Shown: positions 48,309-59,321, counted from the first letter of the stretch. The stretch is DNA of 64,000 bases from Aquificota bacterium (GCA_013153495.1 JAADEH010000002.1:1-64000); one strand, 5' to 3'. Notes: a model not told the origin generated them from the letters alone. Made by a program: numbers and translations.

Positions 48309-51123
48309 CCTGTTCGGACTGCCTCTATTCTTCGACAGCCTTAACATACTTCTCGGTGGAACCTTCGTTTACTTTGCCTTAGAAGCCTTCGGCTTTACTT
48401 ACGCACTCATCACAGCTCTCGTTCTCGGAGTGCAGAGAATTCTCCTCTATCAGGACCCCTTGGGAGGTGTGTTTGTCCCCGTAGAGTTAATCGGAGTATT
48501 CGTAGTCAAAGCCCTGTTTAAGCAGAACATAATAACTTCCGGTTGGGTTTTCTGGACCTTCTTCGGCTGGATACTATACGCAAGTTTTGCCTCTTCTTTC
48601 CTCGGTATGAACATGGAAGTTTCCATACTACTGTCCTTCAAGGAAGCGGTCAACAGTCTCATAAACATAACCCTCGGGAGCATGACCTACATACTCTACT
48701 CCTACTACATAAGCAAGGAGAGGAGAATTTCTTATGCAGACATACTCTTCGTTTTCTTAGCGGGAACGGCAATAATACCCATGTTTCTGAAGTCCGTTTA
48801 TCAGGCAAAGAGTGAAGAGAGATACATGATTTCAACCGTCAGGCACGACATAGAGATAATCTCAAAGAACGTAAGCGAGAGCGTCCTATACTGGCTCGAT
48901 ATACACCTGAATGCGGTGAGGGAGCTTGCCAACAGGCTCGTAATATGGGGTCCAAAGAACAAAGAACAACTCCAAAAAGAAACGGAAGCCATAAGGAGAG
49001 CCTTCAGGGAGTTTCACGCCTGCTACATAGCGGACCAAAATGCAACAGCCATAACCTTCTATCCCGAAATAAACCCGAAGGGTAAGTATATGATAGGAAC
49101 TAACTTCAATTACAGACCCTATTACAGAGATGTAAAGAAGACCCTTTCCCATACCTTCACGGAAGTGTTCATAGCTAAGTTTGCCTTAAAGCCCGTAGTC
49201 GGTATAGCGGTCCCTGCGGTGGACAACGGGAAGTTTCTCGGATACGCTTACTGCGGTCTAAGGCTGGACAGGCTTGAGAGGATAGTGAAAGAATTTTCCC
49301 TCAAGGAGGGAGCATACATAACTCTGGTGGACAAACACGGCAGGGTCATAGTGTCCAACATGGAAAGCCTAAAACCCATGGAAAAGTTCAGAAGAGGGAA
49401 CTTTCTGATGCAATACGGAGACCTGACCTTAGAAATAAAGGATGTAGAAGGTGAAAAGTCCCACCCAATCCGACTGGAAAAGTATCTGCACTCTTACTTT
49501 TACAAACAGCAGGTTCTCAGAAGAGACGTAGGGTGGACCGTGATAATGGAGGTGTCCCTGGTTCCATACATGATGAACCTCTTCGATAGGTTATCCTTTA
49601 ACTTCGTTCTTATATACATATTCGCTTTTCTCGCCTTCTTACTCTCCAAGTTCCTATCTTCCGTATCAACGGACCCGGTCATGAAGCTGTCCCAAGCCAT
49701 ATCTACCCTGTCCAAAACCCTTGAGAGGAGACCCCACATATACCTTCCCAAAACCAACATAGTTGAGGTGGTTAAGCTAACCGAGAGCTTCGAAGACATG
49801 GCAAAGAAGGTTCTCGACTACATGGAAGAGCTTAGGAAGATGGCTTACTTTGACCCCCTGACGGGACTTCCAAACAGGGCTTTACTGAGGGACAGGATAG
49901 AAAGCGCCATATCGAGAGCAAAGCGAAACGGAACAAAGGTCGCAATACTTTTTATAGACCTCGATTACTTCAAGACGGTTAACGATACTCTCGGGCACGA
50001 CGTTGGGGATTACATACTTCAGCAAGTGGCAAACCGCCTTCGGTCCGTCTTTAGGGAGACCGACACCGTGGCACGCTTCGGTGGAGACGAGTTCGTAGCG
50101 GTCATACCCGACGTAAAAGATGTAAACAGCGTAATACAGATAGCGGAGAGGGTTTTAAAGGTTTTCGAAACACCCTTCGATGCGGGAGGAGAAGAGGTAT
50201 TCCTGTCCGCTTCCATAGGGATAACCCTCTATCCCGACAACGGAACGACCGCAACCGAGCTTATAAAAAATGCGGATATGGCTATGTATAAAGCAAAGGA
50301 GGAGAAAAATAATTTTGCCTTTTACACCGAGGAGCTGAACGAAAAGGCTGTCGAAGTCCTCACCTTAAAAAATAAACTGCACAAAGCCTTGGACCGGGGG
50401 GAGTTCGTCCTATACTACCAGCCCATATACTCCATAGAAAAGCTCAGACTGGAAGGTATGGAAGCCCTGCTTAGGTGGAACAGTCCAGAGGAGGGTCTCG
50501 TTCCCCCGGATAAGTTTATGAGCGTTCTCGAAGAACTCGGTCTTATAAAGGAGGTAGGAAGGTGGGTTCTTGAGGAAGCCTTTAAGAAGTCAAAGGAGTG
50601 GGGAGCTGAATACGGCTTGTTTATTAACGTTAACATATCCCCAAAGCAGTTCTCCGACAGAAACTTTATCAAAAATGTTCTCGAAACAGCCCAGAGGGTA
50701 GGTGCGGAGAATAAAAAGATAGTTCTCGAGATAACGGAAACCTCGCTTATGAAAAATCCCGACGAGTCCGTAAGGATACTAAAAAGGCTTAAGTCCAAAG
50801 GATTTAAAATCGCCGTCGATGACTTTGGAACTGGATACTCTTCACTTTCCTATCTGAAAAAGCTACCGCTGGACATAATAAAGATAGACATGACCTTCAC
50901 CCAGAACATGGTTACGAATAAGGTTGACAGGTCAATAGTTTCAGCGGTGATAAAACTCTCAAAATCCCTCGGTCTTAAGAGTCTTGCGGAGGGTGTAGAA
51001 AGAAGAGAACAGCTAAACCTTCTAAAGGATATGGGATGCGACCTTGTTCAAGGATACCTGTTCGGTAAACCCATGCCGGAGGAGGAGGCAAAGAAGGTGA
51101 TAATAAAGGAAAAAGGAATATAA
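48250..51123 (+). CDS. Membrane-bound GGDEF-EAL cyclic-di-GMP protein with Cache sensor
   Basis: This 957-residue protein has about six N-terminal membrane helices to residue 185, an extracytoplasmic Cache-like domain to about 430 (VGIAVPAVDNGKFLGYAYCGLRLD near 320), another helix near 450, a GGDEF domain with DPLTGLPNRALL near 535 and an intact GGDEF near 610, and an EAL domain with EALLRW near 736 and DDFGTGYSSLSYLKKLPLDIIKID near 855. Both catalytic motifs look intact, so it could make and break cyclic-di-GMP. ATG 48250 lies inside mnmA. Confidence 0.92.
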   Translation: MIKKFLLRVVPVALLSITLNLFGLPLFFDSLNILLGGTFVYFALEAFGFTYALITALVLGVQRILLYQDPLGGVFVPVELIGVFVVKALFKQNIITSGWVFWTFFGWILYASFASSFLGMNMEVSILLSFKEAVNSLINITLGSMTYILYSYYISKERRISYADILFVFLAGTAIIPMFLKSVYQAKSEERYMISTVRHDIEIISKNVSESVLYWLDIHLNAVRELANRLVIWGPKNKEQLQKETEAIRRAFREFHACYIADQNATAITFYPEINPKGKYMIGTNFNYRPYYRDVKKTLSHTFTEVFIAKFALKPVVGIAVPAVDNGKFLGYAYCGLRLDRLERIVKEFSLKEGAYITLVDKHGRVIVSNMESLKPMEKFRRGNFLMQYGDLTLEIKDVEGEKSHPIRLEKYLHSYFYKQQVLRRDVGWTVIMEVSLVPYMMNLFDRLSFNFVLIYIFAFLAFLLSKFLSSVSTDPVMKLSQAISTLSKTLERRPHIYLPKTNIVEVVKLTESFEDMAKKVLDYMEELRKMAYFDPLTGLPNRALLRDRIESAISRAKRNGTKVAILFIDLDYFKTVNDTLGHDVGDYILQQVANRLRSVFRETDTVARFGGDEFVAVIPDVKDVNSVIQIAERVLKVFETPFDAGGEEVFLSASIGITLYPDNGTTATELIKNADMAMYKAKEEKNNFAFYTEELNEKAVEVLTLKNKLHKALDRGEFVLYYQPIYSIEKLRLEGMEALLRWNSPEEGLVPPDKFMSVLEELGLIKEVGRWVLEEAFKKSKEWGAEYGLFINVNISPKQFSDRNFIKNVLETAQRVGAENKKIVLEITETSLMKNPDESVRILKRLKSKGFKIAVDDFGTGYSSLSYLKKLPLDIIKIDMTFTQNMVTNKVDRSIVSAVIKLSKSLGLKSLAEGVERREQLNLLKDMGCDLVQGYLFGKPMPEEEAKKVIIKEKGI

Positions 51124-51134
51124 TAGTTGATTTA

Positions 51135-51218
51135 GCGGGTGTGGCGGAACTGGCAGACGCGCCGGACTTAGGATCCGGTGCCCGTAAGGGCGTGAGGGTT
51201 CGACTCCCTCCACCCGCA
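51135..51218 (+). tRNA. tRNA-Leu (anticodon UAG)
   Basis: The acceptor stem GCGGGTG pairs with CACCCGC, followed by the discriminator A. The anticodon loop CTTAGGA has the anticodon TAG, reading CUA. A long variable arm (GTGCCCGTAAGGGCGTG) marks the class II leucine type. The T arm is AGGGTTCGACTCCCT. CCA is not encoded. A TATAAT at 51119-51124 lies a short distance upstream and is a plausible promoter. Confidence 0.95.
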
Positions 51219-51238
51219 TAATATCCAGGAGGTAGTTT

Positions 51239-52588
51239 ATGAAGGTAAAAACCGAGGATAGAGAGGGACTCTTTAAAGCCATAACAGTAGAGGTAGAGGG
51301 AAGTCTCGTAGAAACCGCTCTGAACGAAGTCTATGACCACCTCAAGCAAAACGTGGAAATTCAGGGTTTTAGAAAGGGAACCGCTCCCTTATGGTTGATA
51401 AAGGCAAAGTTTAAAGATTACATACAGGAGGAAGTGGGTAAAAAGGTTGCGAACAAAACCCTTCAGGATGCAATAAACGAGAGTAAATTAACCCCCGTTG
51501 CTGACGTGTATCTGGAAAAGGTAGAGCTTGAAGAGAAGACCCCTAAAGTAACCTACACGGTCAGCTTCGAAGTTCCCCCGGAATTTGAACTCAAGGACTT
51601 GGAAGGGCTTGAAGTAGAAATCCCCAAACTCGAATTTTCCGAAGAACTCGTGGAGAAAAGGATAGAGCAACTCAGAGAGGAACACGCTGTGTGGGAACCG
51701 GTCGAAGATAGAGGAATAAAGGAAGGGGACCTCGTTACCATAGACTACAAAGTAAAAGAGATTACGGAAGAGGGAGAAGGCGAGGAAGTAGAAGGTGAGA
51801 CTTCGGGAATAATAGGGCAAAAGATGTTCCGAGAAGAACTCGAAAAAGCTCTGATAGGAAAGAAGGTTGACGACGAGGTTGAACTCACCGACCTTCCCCT
51901 CTACGACCAGGAAGGAAAAGAGATTGGAAAGGCGAACATAAAGGTCAAGATAAAGGACGTCAAGGAAAAGGTTCTCCCAGAGCTTGATGACGACTTTGCA
52001 AAGGAACTCGGATACGAGAGCTGGGAAGAAGCTAAGGAGAAGATAGCTCAGCAGGTGAAGGAGGAGTTCGAAAGAACCAAACAAGCGGTCATAGAAGATG
52101 CGGTTGCGGACAAACTCGTCAGCATACACGAAATAGAAATACCGAGAACCCTGCTCAATAGGGAACTTTCATTCCTTATAGAAAGGAGGGTCAGCGAGCT
52201 AAAGCAGTTCGGAATAGATGAAAGGTATCTCGATTACAGGGCTATGGCTCAGGAGTTCCTACCTCAAGCTCAGGCAAACATAAAGCTAAGATACATACTC
52301 GACAAGTTCGCTCAGGAGAAAGGCATAGAGGCTACCGAGGAAGATATAGAGGAACAGTTTGAAGAACTTGCCAAACAGATGGGAACTACCAAAGAAGAGG
52401 TGAAGGAATACTTTGAAAGGGAGAACCTCATGGACGTCGTTAAGGCGGACGCAAGAAGAAAGAAGGCACTAAGGGAGATAATATCCATGGTGAAGCTCAA
52501 AGAGGTGGAACCTAAGAAGGAAGAGGAAAATAAGGAGGAAACCGCTCAGGAACAAACGGAGAATAAGGAAGAAGGAGGTAAAAAGTAA
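51239..52588 (+). CDS. tig: Trigger factor
   Basis: Ribosome-bound chaperone with prolyl isomerase activity. The 449-residue protein has the ribosome-binding motif [21 protein letters not shown] near residue 36, a PPIase domain with [15 protein letters not shown]-like segment near 165, and a long helical C-terminal part. The acidic tail is poly-Glu/Lys-rich. ATG 51239 has CAGGAGG. It heads the tig-clpP-clpX operon. Confidence 0.93.
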   Translation: MKVKTEDREGLFKAITVEVEGSLVETALNEVYDHLKQNVEIQGFRKGTAPLWLIKAKFKDYIQEEVGKKVANKTLQDAINESKLTPVADVYLEKVELEEKTPKVTYTVSFEVPPEFELKDLEGLEVEIPKLEFSEELVEKRIEQLREEHAVWEPVEDRGIKEGDLVTIDYKVKEITEEGEGEEVEGETSGIIGQKMFREELEKALIGKKVDDEVELTDLPLYDQEGKEIGKANIKVKIKDVKEKVLPELDDDFAKELGYESWEEAKEKIAQQVKEEFERTKQAVIEDAVADKLVSIHEIEIPRTLLNRELSFLIERRVSELKQFGIDERYLDYRAMAQEFLPQAQANIKLRYILDKFAQEKGIEATEEDIEEQFEELAKQMGTTKEEVKEYFERENLMDVVKADARRKKALREIISMVKLKEVEPKKEEENKEETAQEQTENKEEGGKK

Positions 52589-53193
52589 TGGACGCAAAAG
52601 ACATTATGAACCAGCTCGTTCCGATAGTTATAGAACAAACCCCCAGAGGTGAGAGAGCCTACGACATATACTCGAGGCTTCTTCAGGACAGGATAGTTCT
52701 GCTCGGATTTCCCATAGACGACCATGTGGCAAACCTCATAGTTGCACAGCTTCTGTTTTTGGAGTCTCAGGACCCGGAGAAAGACATATACCTATACATA
52801 AACTCACCCGGAGGGTCCGTAACTTCCGGAATGGCAATATACGACACGATGCAGTATATAAAGCCTGACGTGGTAACCATATGCATAGGTCAAGCCGCAT
52901 CCATGGGAGCTGTTCTGCTTGCCGCAGGAGCGAAGGGTAAGAGATACGCACTCCCCCACTCGAGGATAATGATTCACCAACCCATAGGTGGGATACAGGG
53001 GCAAGCAACGGACATAATAATCCACGCTGAAGAGATAAAGAGGATAAAGCAGATGCTAAACGAGATACTTGCAAAACACACAGGACAGCCTATAGAAAAG
53101 ATAGAGAAGGACGTGGAAAGGGATTACTTCATGTCCGCAGAGGAAGCCAAGGAATACGGAGTGATAGATAAAGTTATTGAAAAGAGGTCCTAA
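52588..53193 (+). CDS. clpP: ATP-dependent Clp protease proteolytic subunit
   Basis: Serine protease ring that degrades proteins delivered by ClpX. The 201-residue protein has the catalytic Ser in [19 protein letters not shown] near residue 101, His in [12 protein letters not shown] near 126, and Asp in [16 protein letters not shown] near 175. ATG 52588 shares its A with the tig stop and is preceded by GAAGGAGG. Confidence 0.97.
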   Translation: MDAKDIMNQLVPIVIEQTPRGERAYDIYSRLLQDRIVLLGFPIDDHVANLIVAQLLFLESQDPEKDIYLYINSPGGSVTSGMAIYDTMQYIKPDVVTICIGQAASMGAVLLAAGAKGKRYALPHSRIMIHQPIGGIQGQATDIIIHAEEIKRIKQMLNEILAKHTGQPIEKIEKDVERDYFMSAEEAKEYGVIDKVIEKRS

Positions 53194-53220
53194 GGTTATT
53201 AATTTGAGGGAATGAGAAAT

Positions 53221-54453
53221 ATGAAGGAACAGAAACAGAGGTGCTCCTTTTGCGGGAAGCATCAGGACCAAGCACTCGTCCTAATAGCCGGACCATCGGA
53301 CACCTTTATATGCGACGAGTGCGTCGAAAAGTGCTACTACATAGTAAAGGAACAGAAGGCTGAAAAGCCAGAATTCATACTCAAAGACCTACCTACCCCC
53401 GAAAGGATAAAGAAGATACTTGACGAATACGTTATAGGACAGGAGAGAGCCAAAAAAGTCCTATCCGTTGCGGTTTACAACCACTACAAAAGGATAAAGG
53501 CTAAGGAAGCGGGAGTTGACCTCGACGGTGTCGAGGTAGAAAAGAGCAACATACTTCTCATAGGACCGACAGGTTCCGGAAAAACCCTGCTCGCAAAAAC
53601 CCTCGCAAAAATACTGAACGTTCCCTTTGCCATAGCGGATGCCACATCACTGACGGAAGCTGGATATGTAGGTGAGGACGTAGAAAACGTTTTAACGAGA
53701 CTGCTTCAGAACTGCGGTTACGACGTGGAAGCGGCACAGAAAGGCATAGTCTATATAGACGAGATAGACAAGATAGCCAAAAAGTCGGGGATAAACCCCT
53801 CTATAACGAGGGATGTCTCCGGAGAGGGGGTTCAGCAGGCACTCCTGAAGATAATAGAGGGAACGATAGCCAACGTGCCTCCCCAAGGAGGAAGAAAGCA
53901 CCCCCATCAGGAGTTCATGCAGGTGGACACGACGGACATACTCTTTATATGCGGTGGAGCCTTCGTAGGTCTCGAGGAAATAATAAAGCACAGGCTCGGA
54001 AAGTCCACCATGGGATTTGAGTCCTCTATAAAGAAGCTCGAAAACGAGGAAAACATACTCGCTTTAGTCGAACCCGACGACCTCATAAAGTTCGGACTCA
54101 TACCGGAGTTCATAGGAAGACTTCCCGTAATAGCTACCCTCGACGAGCTAACGCAAGAAGACCTCGTTAGAATTCTCGTAGAACCCAAGAACGCACTCGT
54201 AAAGCAGTATCAAAAGCTCTTCGAGCTTGACGGGGTTGAACTGGAGTTTACGGAGGAAGCTCTCAAAGAGATAGCCAACGAAGCTATCAGAAGAAAAACG
54301 GGAGCAAGAGGTCTAAGAGCCATACTCGAAGAGGTGATGACAGACGTTATGTTCGAAGTTCCCTCTCTCGGAAACGTCAAGAAGGTAATAATAGACAAAG
54401 ACACAGTTCTCAAGAAGCAAAAGCCTAAGCTCATATACGAGAAAGCGGTATGA
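53221..54453 (+). CDS. clpX: ATP-dependent Clp protease ATP-binding subunit ClpX
   Basis: AAA+ unfoldase. The 410-residue protein has an N-terminal zinc finger (CSFCGKHQ and CDECVEKC), Walker [17 protein letters not shown] near residue 117, and Walker [14 protein letters not shown] near 180. ATG 53221 is chosen because GAGGG lies ten bases upstream; an ATG at 53212 is only one base from that site. It follows clpP by 27 bases. Confidence 0.96.
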   Translation: MKEQKQRCSFCGKHQDQALVLIAGPSDTFICDECVEKCYYIVKEQKAEKPEFILKDLPTPERIKKILDEYVIGQERAKKVLSVAVYNHYKRIKAKEAGVDLDGVEVEKSNILLIGPTGSGKTLLAKTLAKILNVPFAIADATSLTEAGYVGEDVENVLTRLLQNCGYDVEAAQKGIVYIDEIDKIAKKSGINPSITRDVSGEGVQQALLKIIEGTIANVPPQGGRKHPHQEFMQVDTTDILFICGGAFVGLEEIIKHRLGKSTMGFESSIKKLENEENILALVEPDDLIKFGLIPEFIGRLPVIATLDELTQEDLVRILVEPKNALVKQYQKLFELDGVELEFTEEALKEIANEAIRRKTGARGLRAILEEVMTDVMFEVPSLGNVKKVIIDKDTVLKKQKPKLIYEKAV

Positions 54454-54454
54454 A

Positions 54455-55546
54455 ATGGAACGACCCCGTGTCAGATACTTAGAAGTTCAACCTTACGGTG
54501 ATAAGTTTCTTATAACAGACCCCTTCGGGGTTTCTCAACCTCTATTGATAACACCGGAACTGCTTCTCATAATGTCCCTACTGGACGGCTCGAGAGACCC
54601 TTCCGAGGTTAAAGCTGAATTTTTCAAAAGGACGGGAACCTTGCTAACCCAAGAGGACTACGAAAAGGTCGTGAAAATGCTCGACGAAAACTACATTCTC
54701 CTCAACTCAAGGTTCCGCTCAAAGCTCGAAAGCATCAAAAAGTCCATGCTAAAAGAGGGTGTTAAAAAACCTTTCCATGCAGGAGAAGCCTACCCGGACG
54801 ACCCTCAAAAGCTCAGAGAGTTCCTCAACTCCTCTTTGGAACGGACCCGGAAAGAAAACCCGATAGGCATACTGGTCCCCCACATGGACATGAGGGTAGC
54901 CCTCAGCACCTACGGAAAGGTTTACTCGAGGGTAGGAGAAAACCCGGAAACGGTTCTCATACTGGGGGTGTCCCACTACTTCCACCAAACCCCCTTCTCG
55001 GTATGTCCCCTCGACCTCGAAACTCCCCTCGGAACTCTCTCCGTTGACAGAGAGGCAATAGAGAAGCTGAACAGTATGTTCGACTACGACCTCTTTGAAG
55101 ACATACTCTCCTACCAGAAGGAGCACTCCATAGAATTTCAGGCAGTCTTTGTAAAACACCTGTTTCCGGAGGCAAAGGTGATACCAGCCATGAAGGAAAT
55201 AGCTGACAAGCTCGCTAAGGCTGTGGATCGCAAAAGGGTCCTAATAATATCGAGCGTGGACATGAGCCACGTAGGAAGGAAGTTCGGGGACTCCACGAGC
55301 TACGACCCGTCTCCGAGGGATAAGGAGTATATGAAACTCCTCGAAAACCTCGACAGCGAAGGTTCCTTCCGATTACTCCAATCGGACAACAACAGGACGA
55401 GAATAGACGGACAGTTTACCAACTTCGTGTTCGTAGAGCTTCTTAAAAGATTAGGGTCTTCCAAAGGAAAGACAATAGACTACCAGATATACCACGAAGA
55501 CCCTACAGACTCAAAGGTATCCTACGCAGGAATGACCTTTTCCTGA
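54455..55546 (+). CDS. Memo-like (AmmeMemoRadiSam system B) protein with N-terminal extension
   Basis: This 363-residue protein has an N-terminal domain of about 100 residues with LLITPELLLIMSLLDGSRDPSEVKAEFFKRTG, which looks PqqD- or winged-helix-like. A Memo domain follows: HAGEAYPDDPQKL near 107, ILVPHMDMRVAL near 136, VLILGVSHYFH near 168 and SSVDMSHVGRKFG near 268. The Memo family carries metal-binding His residues and often sits with an AMMECR1 and a radical-SAM protein; those partners are not here. ATG 54455 lies one base after the clpX stop. Confidence 0.82.
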   Translation: MERPRVRYLEVQPYGDKFLITDPFGVSQPLLITPELLLIMSLLDGSRDPSEVKAEFFKRTGTLLTQEDYEKVVKMLDENYILLNSRFRSKLESIKKSMLKEGVKKPFHAGEAYPDDPQKLREFLNSSLERTRKENPIGILVPHMDMRVALSTYGKVYSRVGENPETVLILGVSHYFHQTPFSVCPLDLETPLGTLSVDREAIEKLNSMFDYDLFEDILSYQKEHSIEFQAVFVKHLFPEAKVIPAMKEIADKLAKAVDRKRVLIISSVDMSHVGRKFGDSTSYDPSPRDKEYMKLLENLDSEGSFRLLQSDNNRTRIDGQFTNFVFVELLKRLGSSKGKTIDYQIYHEDPTDSKVSYAGMTFS

Positions 55547-55569
55547 TTTGTCTATAATAAAGTTTCAAA

Positions 55570-56364
55570 ATGGCAAGGCTTTTGACCCTTATACTCATAC
55601 TCACATTTGCGGTAATCGGTGAACCCCAAAACCTTAAATACTGCATACAGGTTGCAGCTGACAAAGACTTTGAAAGGGTAAAAACTTTCTACGAAAGAAT
55701 AAAGGACTTTCCAGAAGCAAGAATAGAGAACAGAGACGGAGTTTACTTGCTCAGAGTCGGTGCTGAAGACGACAAAAAAGACCTTGCGGTAATGCTCAGA
55801 AGGGTAAAAAGCTACTTTCCTGACGCATTCGTGAAAAAGTGCGAAATAAGAAAGGACCTCGTGGTATTTCCAAAAGAGAAAGTCGTAAAACCGGATACTG
55901 AAAAATCACAGAACACAAAAAAAGTAAAACAAGAAGAAGCTAAACCGGTTCAGATTGTGAAGATACAGAAAGAAGCGGAAAACATTTCCCAGCTCAAATC
56001 AACAATAAAAGACCTAAAAGAAGAAGTTGAAAAATTAAGAGAGGAGATAAGCAGGTTAAAGAAAAGCCTAAAGGACGCACCAAGAAAGGATAACACCCCC
56101 ACAATAAAGCCTGCGGATTTGGAAAAGTTTCTTTTCAGCGTAGGTATATTCACCACAGGAATGTTTCTGCTTACCTGGATACTAATACTCCTGATATACA
56201 GAAAAGTAGGTCATACGAACATTCAAAACACAAACCTACTCAACGACCTACTGAGGCTCGTAAAGATACTGCACCTGCTCGGAAAGGGAGAAACGGTAAA
56301 GATGGAAAATGGGAAAATATACATTTACGACAAAAAGAGCGAAAGCTGGAGAGAGGTTGAGTGA
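55570..56364 (+). CDS. Membrane-associated hypothetical protein with coiled coil
   Basis: This 264-residue protein has a signal-like N-terminus (MARLLTLILILTFAVIG), a SPOR-like segment with YCIQVAADKDFERVKTFYERI, a charged linker, a coiled coil near residues 140-175 (LKSTIKDLKEEVEKLREEISRL), then a membrane helix near 195-215 (TGMFLLTWILILLIYR) and a cytoplasmic tail. The function is unknown. The stop overlaps the thyX start (TGATG). Confidence 0.65.
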   Translation: MARLLTLILILTFAVIGEPQNLKYCIQVAADKDFERVKTFYERIKDFPEARIENRDGVYLLRVGAEDDKKDLAVMLRRVKSYFPDAFVKKCEIRKDLVVFPKEKVVKPDTEKSQNTKKVKQEEAKPVQIVKIQKEAENISQLKSTIKDLKEEVEKLREEISRLKKSLKDAPRKDNTPTIKPADLEKFLFSVGIFTTGMFLLTWILILLIYRKVGHTNIQNTNLLNDLLRLVKILHLLGKGETVKMENGKIYIYDKKSESWREVE

Positions 56365-57317
56365 TGGAGATAAGGGTAATGGGTTCGGACCAGAGGTCCA
56401 TAAGGTGCGCAAGGGTCTCCTTCGGGAAGGACCACAAGGTTGACCCCTCGAGGGACAAAAAGCTTCTGAGATACCTCTTCAAACACAGGCACGCCTCGCC
56501 CTTTGAACACAACATAATCGCCTTTTCCGCAAACAAAAAGGATTGGCTCGACCTCATCTCCAAAATAGATAATCCCACCGTTCAGCTCTATCATTCGGGA
56601 GGATATCTTTGGATAAACCTGAGAAACGCCATAAACTCCTTAGAGCACTTGCCCGATAAAGTTAAGGAAAAGGTAAAAGAAGCCTTTCCCGCCACCTGGA
56701 ACATAGTGGAGAGAGAAGGCAACATAGGGGACGAGGAGCTGGAAAGACTGCCCTACACTACCGACAAAGTCTTTTTGGAGGAAAAGATAGAAACCTCTTC
56801 CGGATGGATAGGTCTCGTAGATAAGTTAGAACTCGGAACGGAAATGGACTACTACACCTTCATAGTCGAGTGTCCCCTATTCGTTGCCCGACAGTGGCAC
56901 AGACACAGGTTCGGATCCTACAACGAGGTTAGCAGAAGATACACCGCCTACGACATAAAGTTTTACGTCCCTCCCATCCTCAGAAAGCAAGCCAAATCCA
57001 ACAAACAGGCATCCATAGACGAACCGGTAGAGGAAAAACTTCAAAGGAAGTTCCTAAAGGATATAAGGAGGATAATAGAAGACAGCTACTCCCTTTATGA
57101 AGAGATGACCTCTTGCGAGGTGGCAAAGGAGCTTGCCAGGGGAATACTACCCCAGTTCATGAAGACGAGATACTACTGGACCGTCCCGAGGATTGCTCTC
57201 GACAACTTCATAACCCTAAGAACCCACGAGGGTGCCCAGAAGGAAATAAGAGAATTTGCCCAGGCAATAGTCGAGATGGTGGGATACAGGGGAACGGACA
57301 AAAGGAACCGCCTATGA
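56364..57317 (+). CDS. thyX: Flavin-dependent thymidylate synthase ThyX
   Basis: Makes dTMP from dUMP with FAD and folate. The 317-residue protein carries the family motif RQWHRHRFGSYNEVSRRY near residue 175, preceded by ARVSFGKDH and HRHASPFEHN near the N-terminus, and RGILPQFMKTRYYWTV near 258. It is longer than the usual 220-250 residues, with an insertion near residues 80-140. ATG 56364 overlaps the preceding stop as TGATG. Confidence 0.92.
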   Translation: MEIRVMGSDQRSIRCARVSFGKDHKVDPSRDKKLLRYLFKHRHASPFEHNIIAFSANKKDWLDLISKIDNPTVQLYHSGGYLWINLRNAINSLEHLPDKVKEKVKEAFPATWNIVEREGNIGDEELERLPYTTDKVFLEEKIETSSGWIGLVDKLELGTEMDYYTFIVECPLFVARQWHRHRFGSYNEVSRRYTAYDIKFYVPPILRKQAKSNKQASIDEPVEEKLQRKFLKDIRRIIEDSYSLYEEMTSCEVAKELARGILPQFMKTRYYWTVPRIALDNFITLRTHEGAQKEIREFAQAIVEMVGYRGTDKRNRL

Positions 57318-59321
57318 GAACCACCTTTTGATTATCTTTTCCGCTACAGCCTCGGGAGTAAAGCCGAAGTGTTCGAACAGAACCTTTCCCGGTGCAGATT
57401 TTCCAAAGCTCTCCATAGATATAACGAGTCCCTCTTCACCCACATACTTGTGCCAGCAATCCCCCTTAGCAGCCTCCACGACAACCCGCCTTTTAACGGA
57501 CGGGGGAAGAACGGACCTCTTGTAGTCTTCTCCCTGCATCTCAAAAAGCTCTATAGAAGGGAAGTTAACCACTCTGACCTTTATCCCTCTCTTTTCAAGT
57601 ATGTCCTTAGCTCCGAGAGCCACATGAACTTCAGAGCCTGTAGCCATGAGGATTAGGTCAGGTTCCCCTTCAGGCTCGTATAGAATGTAAGCACCTCTTA
57701 CGAGGTTCTCTTCAGAAGCGTATGTATTCCTGTCTATCACGGGAACGCTCTGCCGGGTAAGAATTATAGCGGTTGGTCCCTCTTTCCTTTCCACCGCCAC
57801 CTTCCAAGCAACCCTTACCTCGTTTGCATCCGCAGGTCTTATAACCACAAGGTTGGGAATTAATCTCAGAGAGGGAAGCTGTTCCACAGGCTGGTGCGTT
57901 GGACCGTCCTCCCCGAGACCTATAGAATCGTGAGTAAAAACGTAAATCACCTGAAGCCCGGCCATAGCGGCAAGTCTTATAGGGGGTCTCATGTAATCGG
58001 AGAATATGAGAAAGGTTCCTCCGTAGGGAAGCATACCGCCGTGGTATGCCATTCCGTTCATTATCGCCCCCATAGCGTGTTCCCTGACTCCATAGTGTAT
58101 GTTCCTTCCTGTGGGTGTGTCCGCCTCAAAGTCAGGATAGTTAACGAGAATTGTGTTGTTCGATTCCGACAGGTCCGCAGACCCGCCTATCATCGTAGGT
58201 ATGTAATCCGCCATTACGTTTAAAACTTTCCCCGAAGCCTTCCTCGTTGCCATAGCTTCCTCAAAGCGGGGAACCTTATCGAGCCAATCGAGGGACCACC
58301 TGCTCTCAAAGGCATCTATAAGCTCCCTCGCAAGGTCAGGATACTCCCTCTCATACTCCCTGAAAAGACTATTCCACTCCTCCTCCCTCTCCTTACCGAG
58401 CTGAACGTGCCTCCTCGTGTATTCGAGAGCCTCTTTAGGAACGTAAAACTCCTGCGTAGGCCACCCGAACCTCTTTTTAGTTTCTATGACATTCTCCGCA
58501 CCTAACGGAGCACCGTGAACCTTGGGGGTGTCCTGCAAGGGACTACCGTATCCTATGTGAGTCCTGACGGATATAAAGGAAGGCTTATCGCTTTCCTTAG
58601 CCATCAAAAGAGCCTTCTCAAGAGCCTCGAGGTCGTATCCGTCCTCTAAGTGCTGAACATCCCACCCGAGAGCCTCGAACCTCTTTAAAACATCCTCGGA
58701 CCAGGCAAGGCTCGTATCACCGTCTATGGATATGTGGTTGTTATCCCAAACAACTATCAGCTTGTTCAACTTAAAATGACCGGCAAGAGCGGCAACCTCG
58801 TAGGAAATCCCTTCCATGAGGTCTCCGTCGGAGCACAGAACGTAGGTGTAGTGGTCCACAACCGGGTATCCCTTCCTGTTGAAGTGAGAGGATAAAAACT
58901 TCTCTGCGAGAGCCATACCCACGCCGTTCCCGAGACCCTGACCCAGAGGACCGGTGGTAGCTTCCACACCCGGGGTTAGCCAACTCTCCGGATGACCGGG
59001 TGTCTTGCTTCCGAGCTGACGGAATTCCTTGAGGTCTTCGATAGTAAGGTCGTATCCGAACATAAACAGGGTAGAGTAGAGCATAGCGGACGCATGTCCT
59101 GCGGAGAGTATGAACCTGTCCCTGTTTATCCACTTTGGATTTTTGGGGTTAAACTTCAAAAAGCGGTCAAATATCAGGTATATGATGTGGGAAGCACCCA
59201 ATGGCATGCCTGGATGTCCCGACTTTGCCCTTTCAACCTGGTCAACGCTGAGGAACCTTATAGTGTTTATCACCAGCTGGTCTATATCCCTCTGAGACTG
59301 TGTCTGCGGGTCCATAGCCAT
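57312..59321 (-). CDS. tkt: Transketolase
   Basis: Thiamine-diphosphate enzyme of the pentose phosphate and related carbon pathways. The 669-residue protein has GHPGMPLGASHIIYLIF near residue 36, the cofactor motif LCSDGDLMEGISYEVAALAG near 155, and FTHDSIGLGEDGPTHQPVEQL near 465. Length is typical. The start is ATG 59321, with GAGGAG about nine bases upstream. It overlaps thyX by six bases, tail to tail. Confidence 0.95.
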   Translation of the reverse strand: MAMDPQTQSQRDIDQLVINTIRFLSVDQVERAKSGHPGMPLGASHIIYLIFDRFLKFNPKNPKWINRDRFILSAGHASAMLYSTLFMFGYDLTIEDLKEFRQLGSKTPGHPESWLTPGVEATTGPLGQGLGNGVGMALAEKFLSSHFNRKGYPVVDHYTYVLCSDGDLMEGISYEVAALAGHFKLNKLIVVWDNNHISIDGDTSLAWSEDVLKRFEALGWDVQHLEDGYDLEALEKALLMAKESDKPSFISVRTHIGYGSPLQDTPKVHGAPLGAENVIETKKRFGWPTQEFYVPKEALEYTRRHVQLGKEREEEWNSLFREYEREYPDLARELIDAFESRWSLDWLDKVPRFEEAMATRKASGKVLNVMADYIPTMIGGSADLSESNNTILVNYPDFEADTPTGRNIHYGVREHAMGAIMNGMAYHGGMLPYGGTFLIFSDYMRPPIRLAAMAGLQVIYVFTHDSIGLGEDGPTHQPVEQLPSLRLIPNLVVIRPADANEVRVAWKVAVERKEGPTAIILTRQSVPVIDRNTYASEENLVRGAYILYEPEGEPDLILMATGSEVHVALGAKDILEKRGIKVRVVNFPSIELFEMQGEDYKRSVLPPSVKRRVVVEAAKGDCWHKYVGEEGLVISMESFGKSAPGKVLFEHFGFTPEAVAEKIIKRWFS

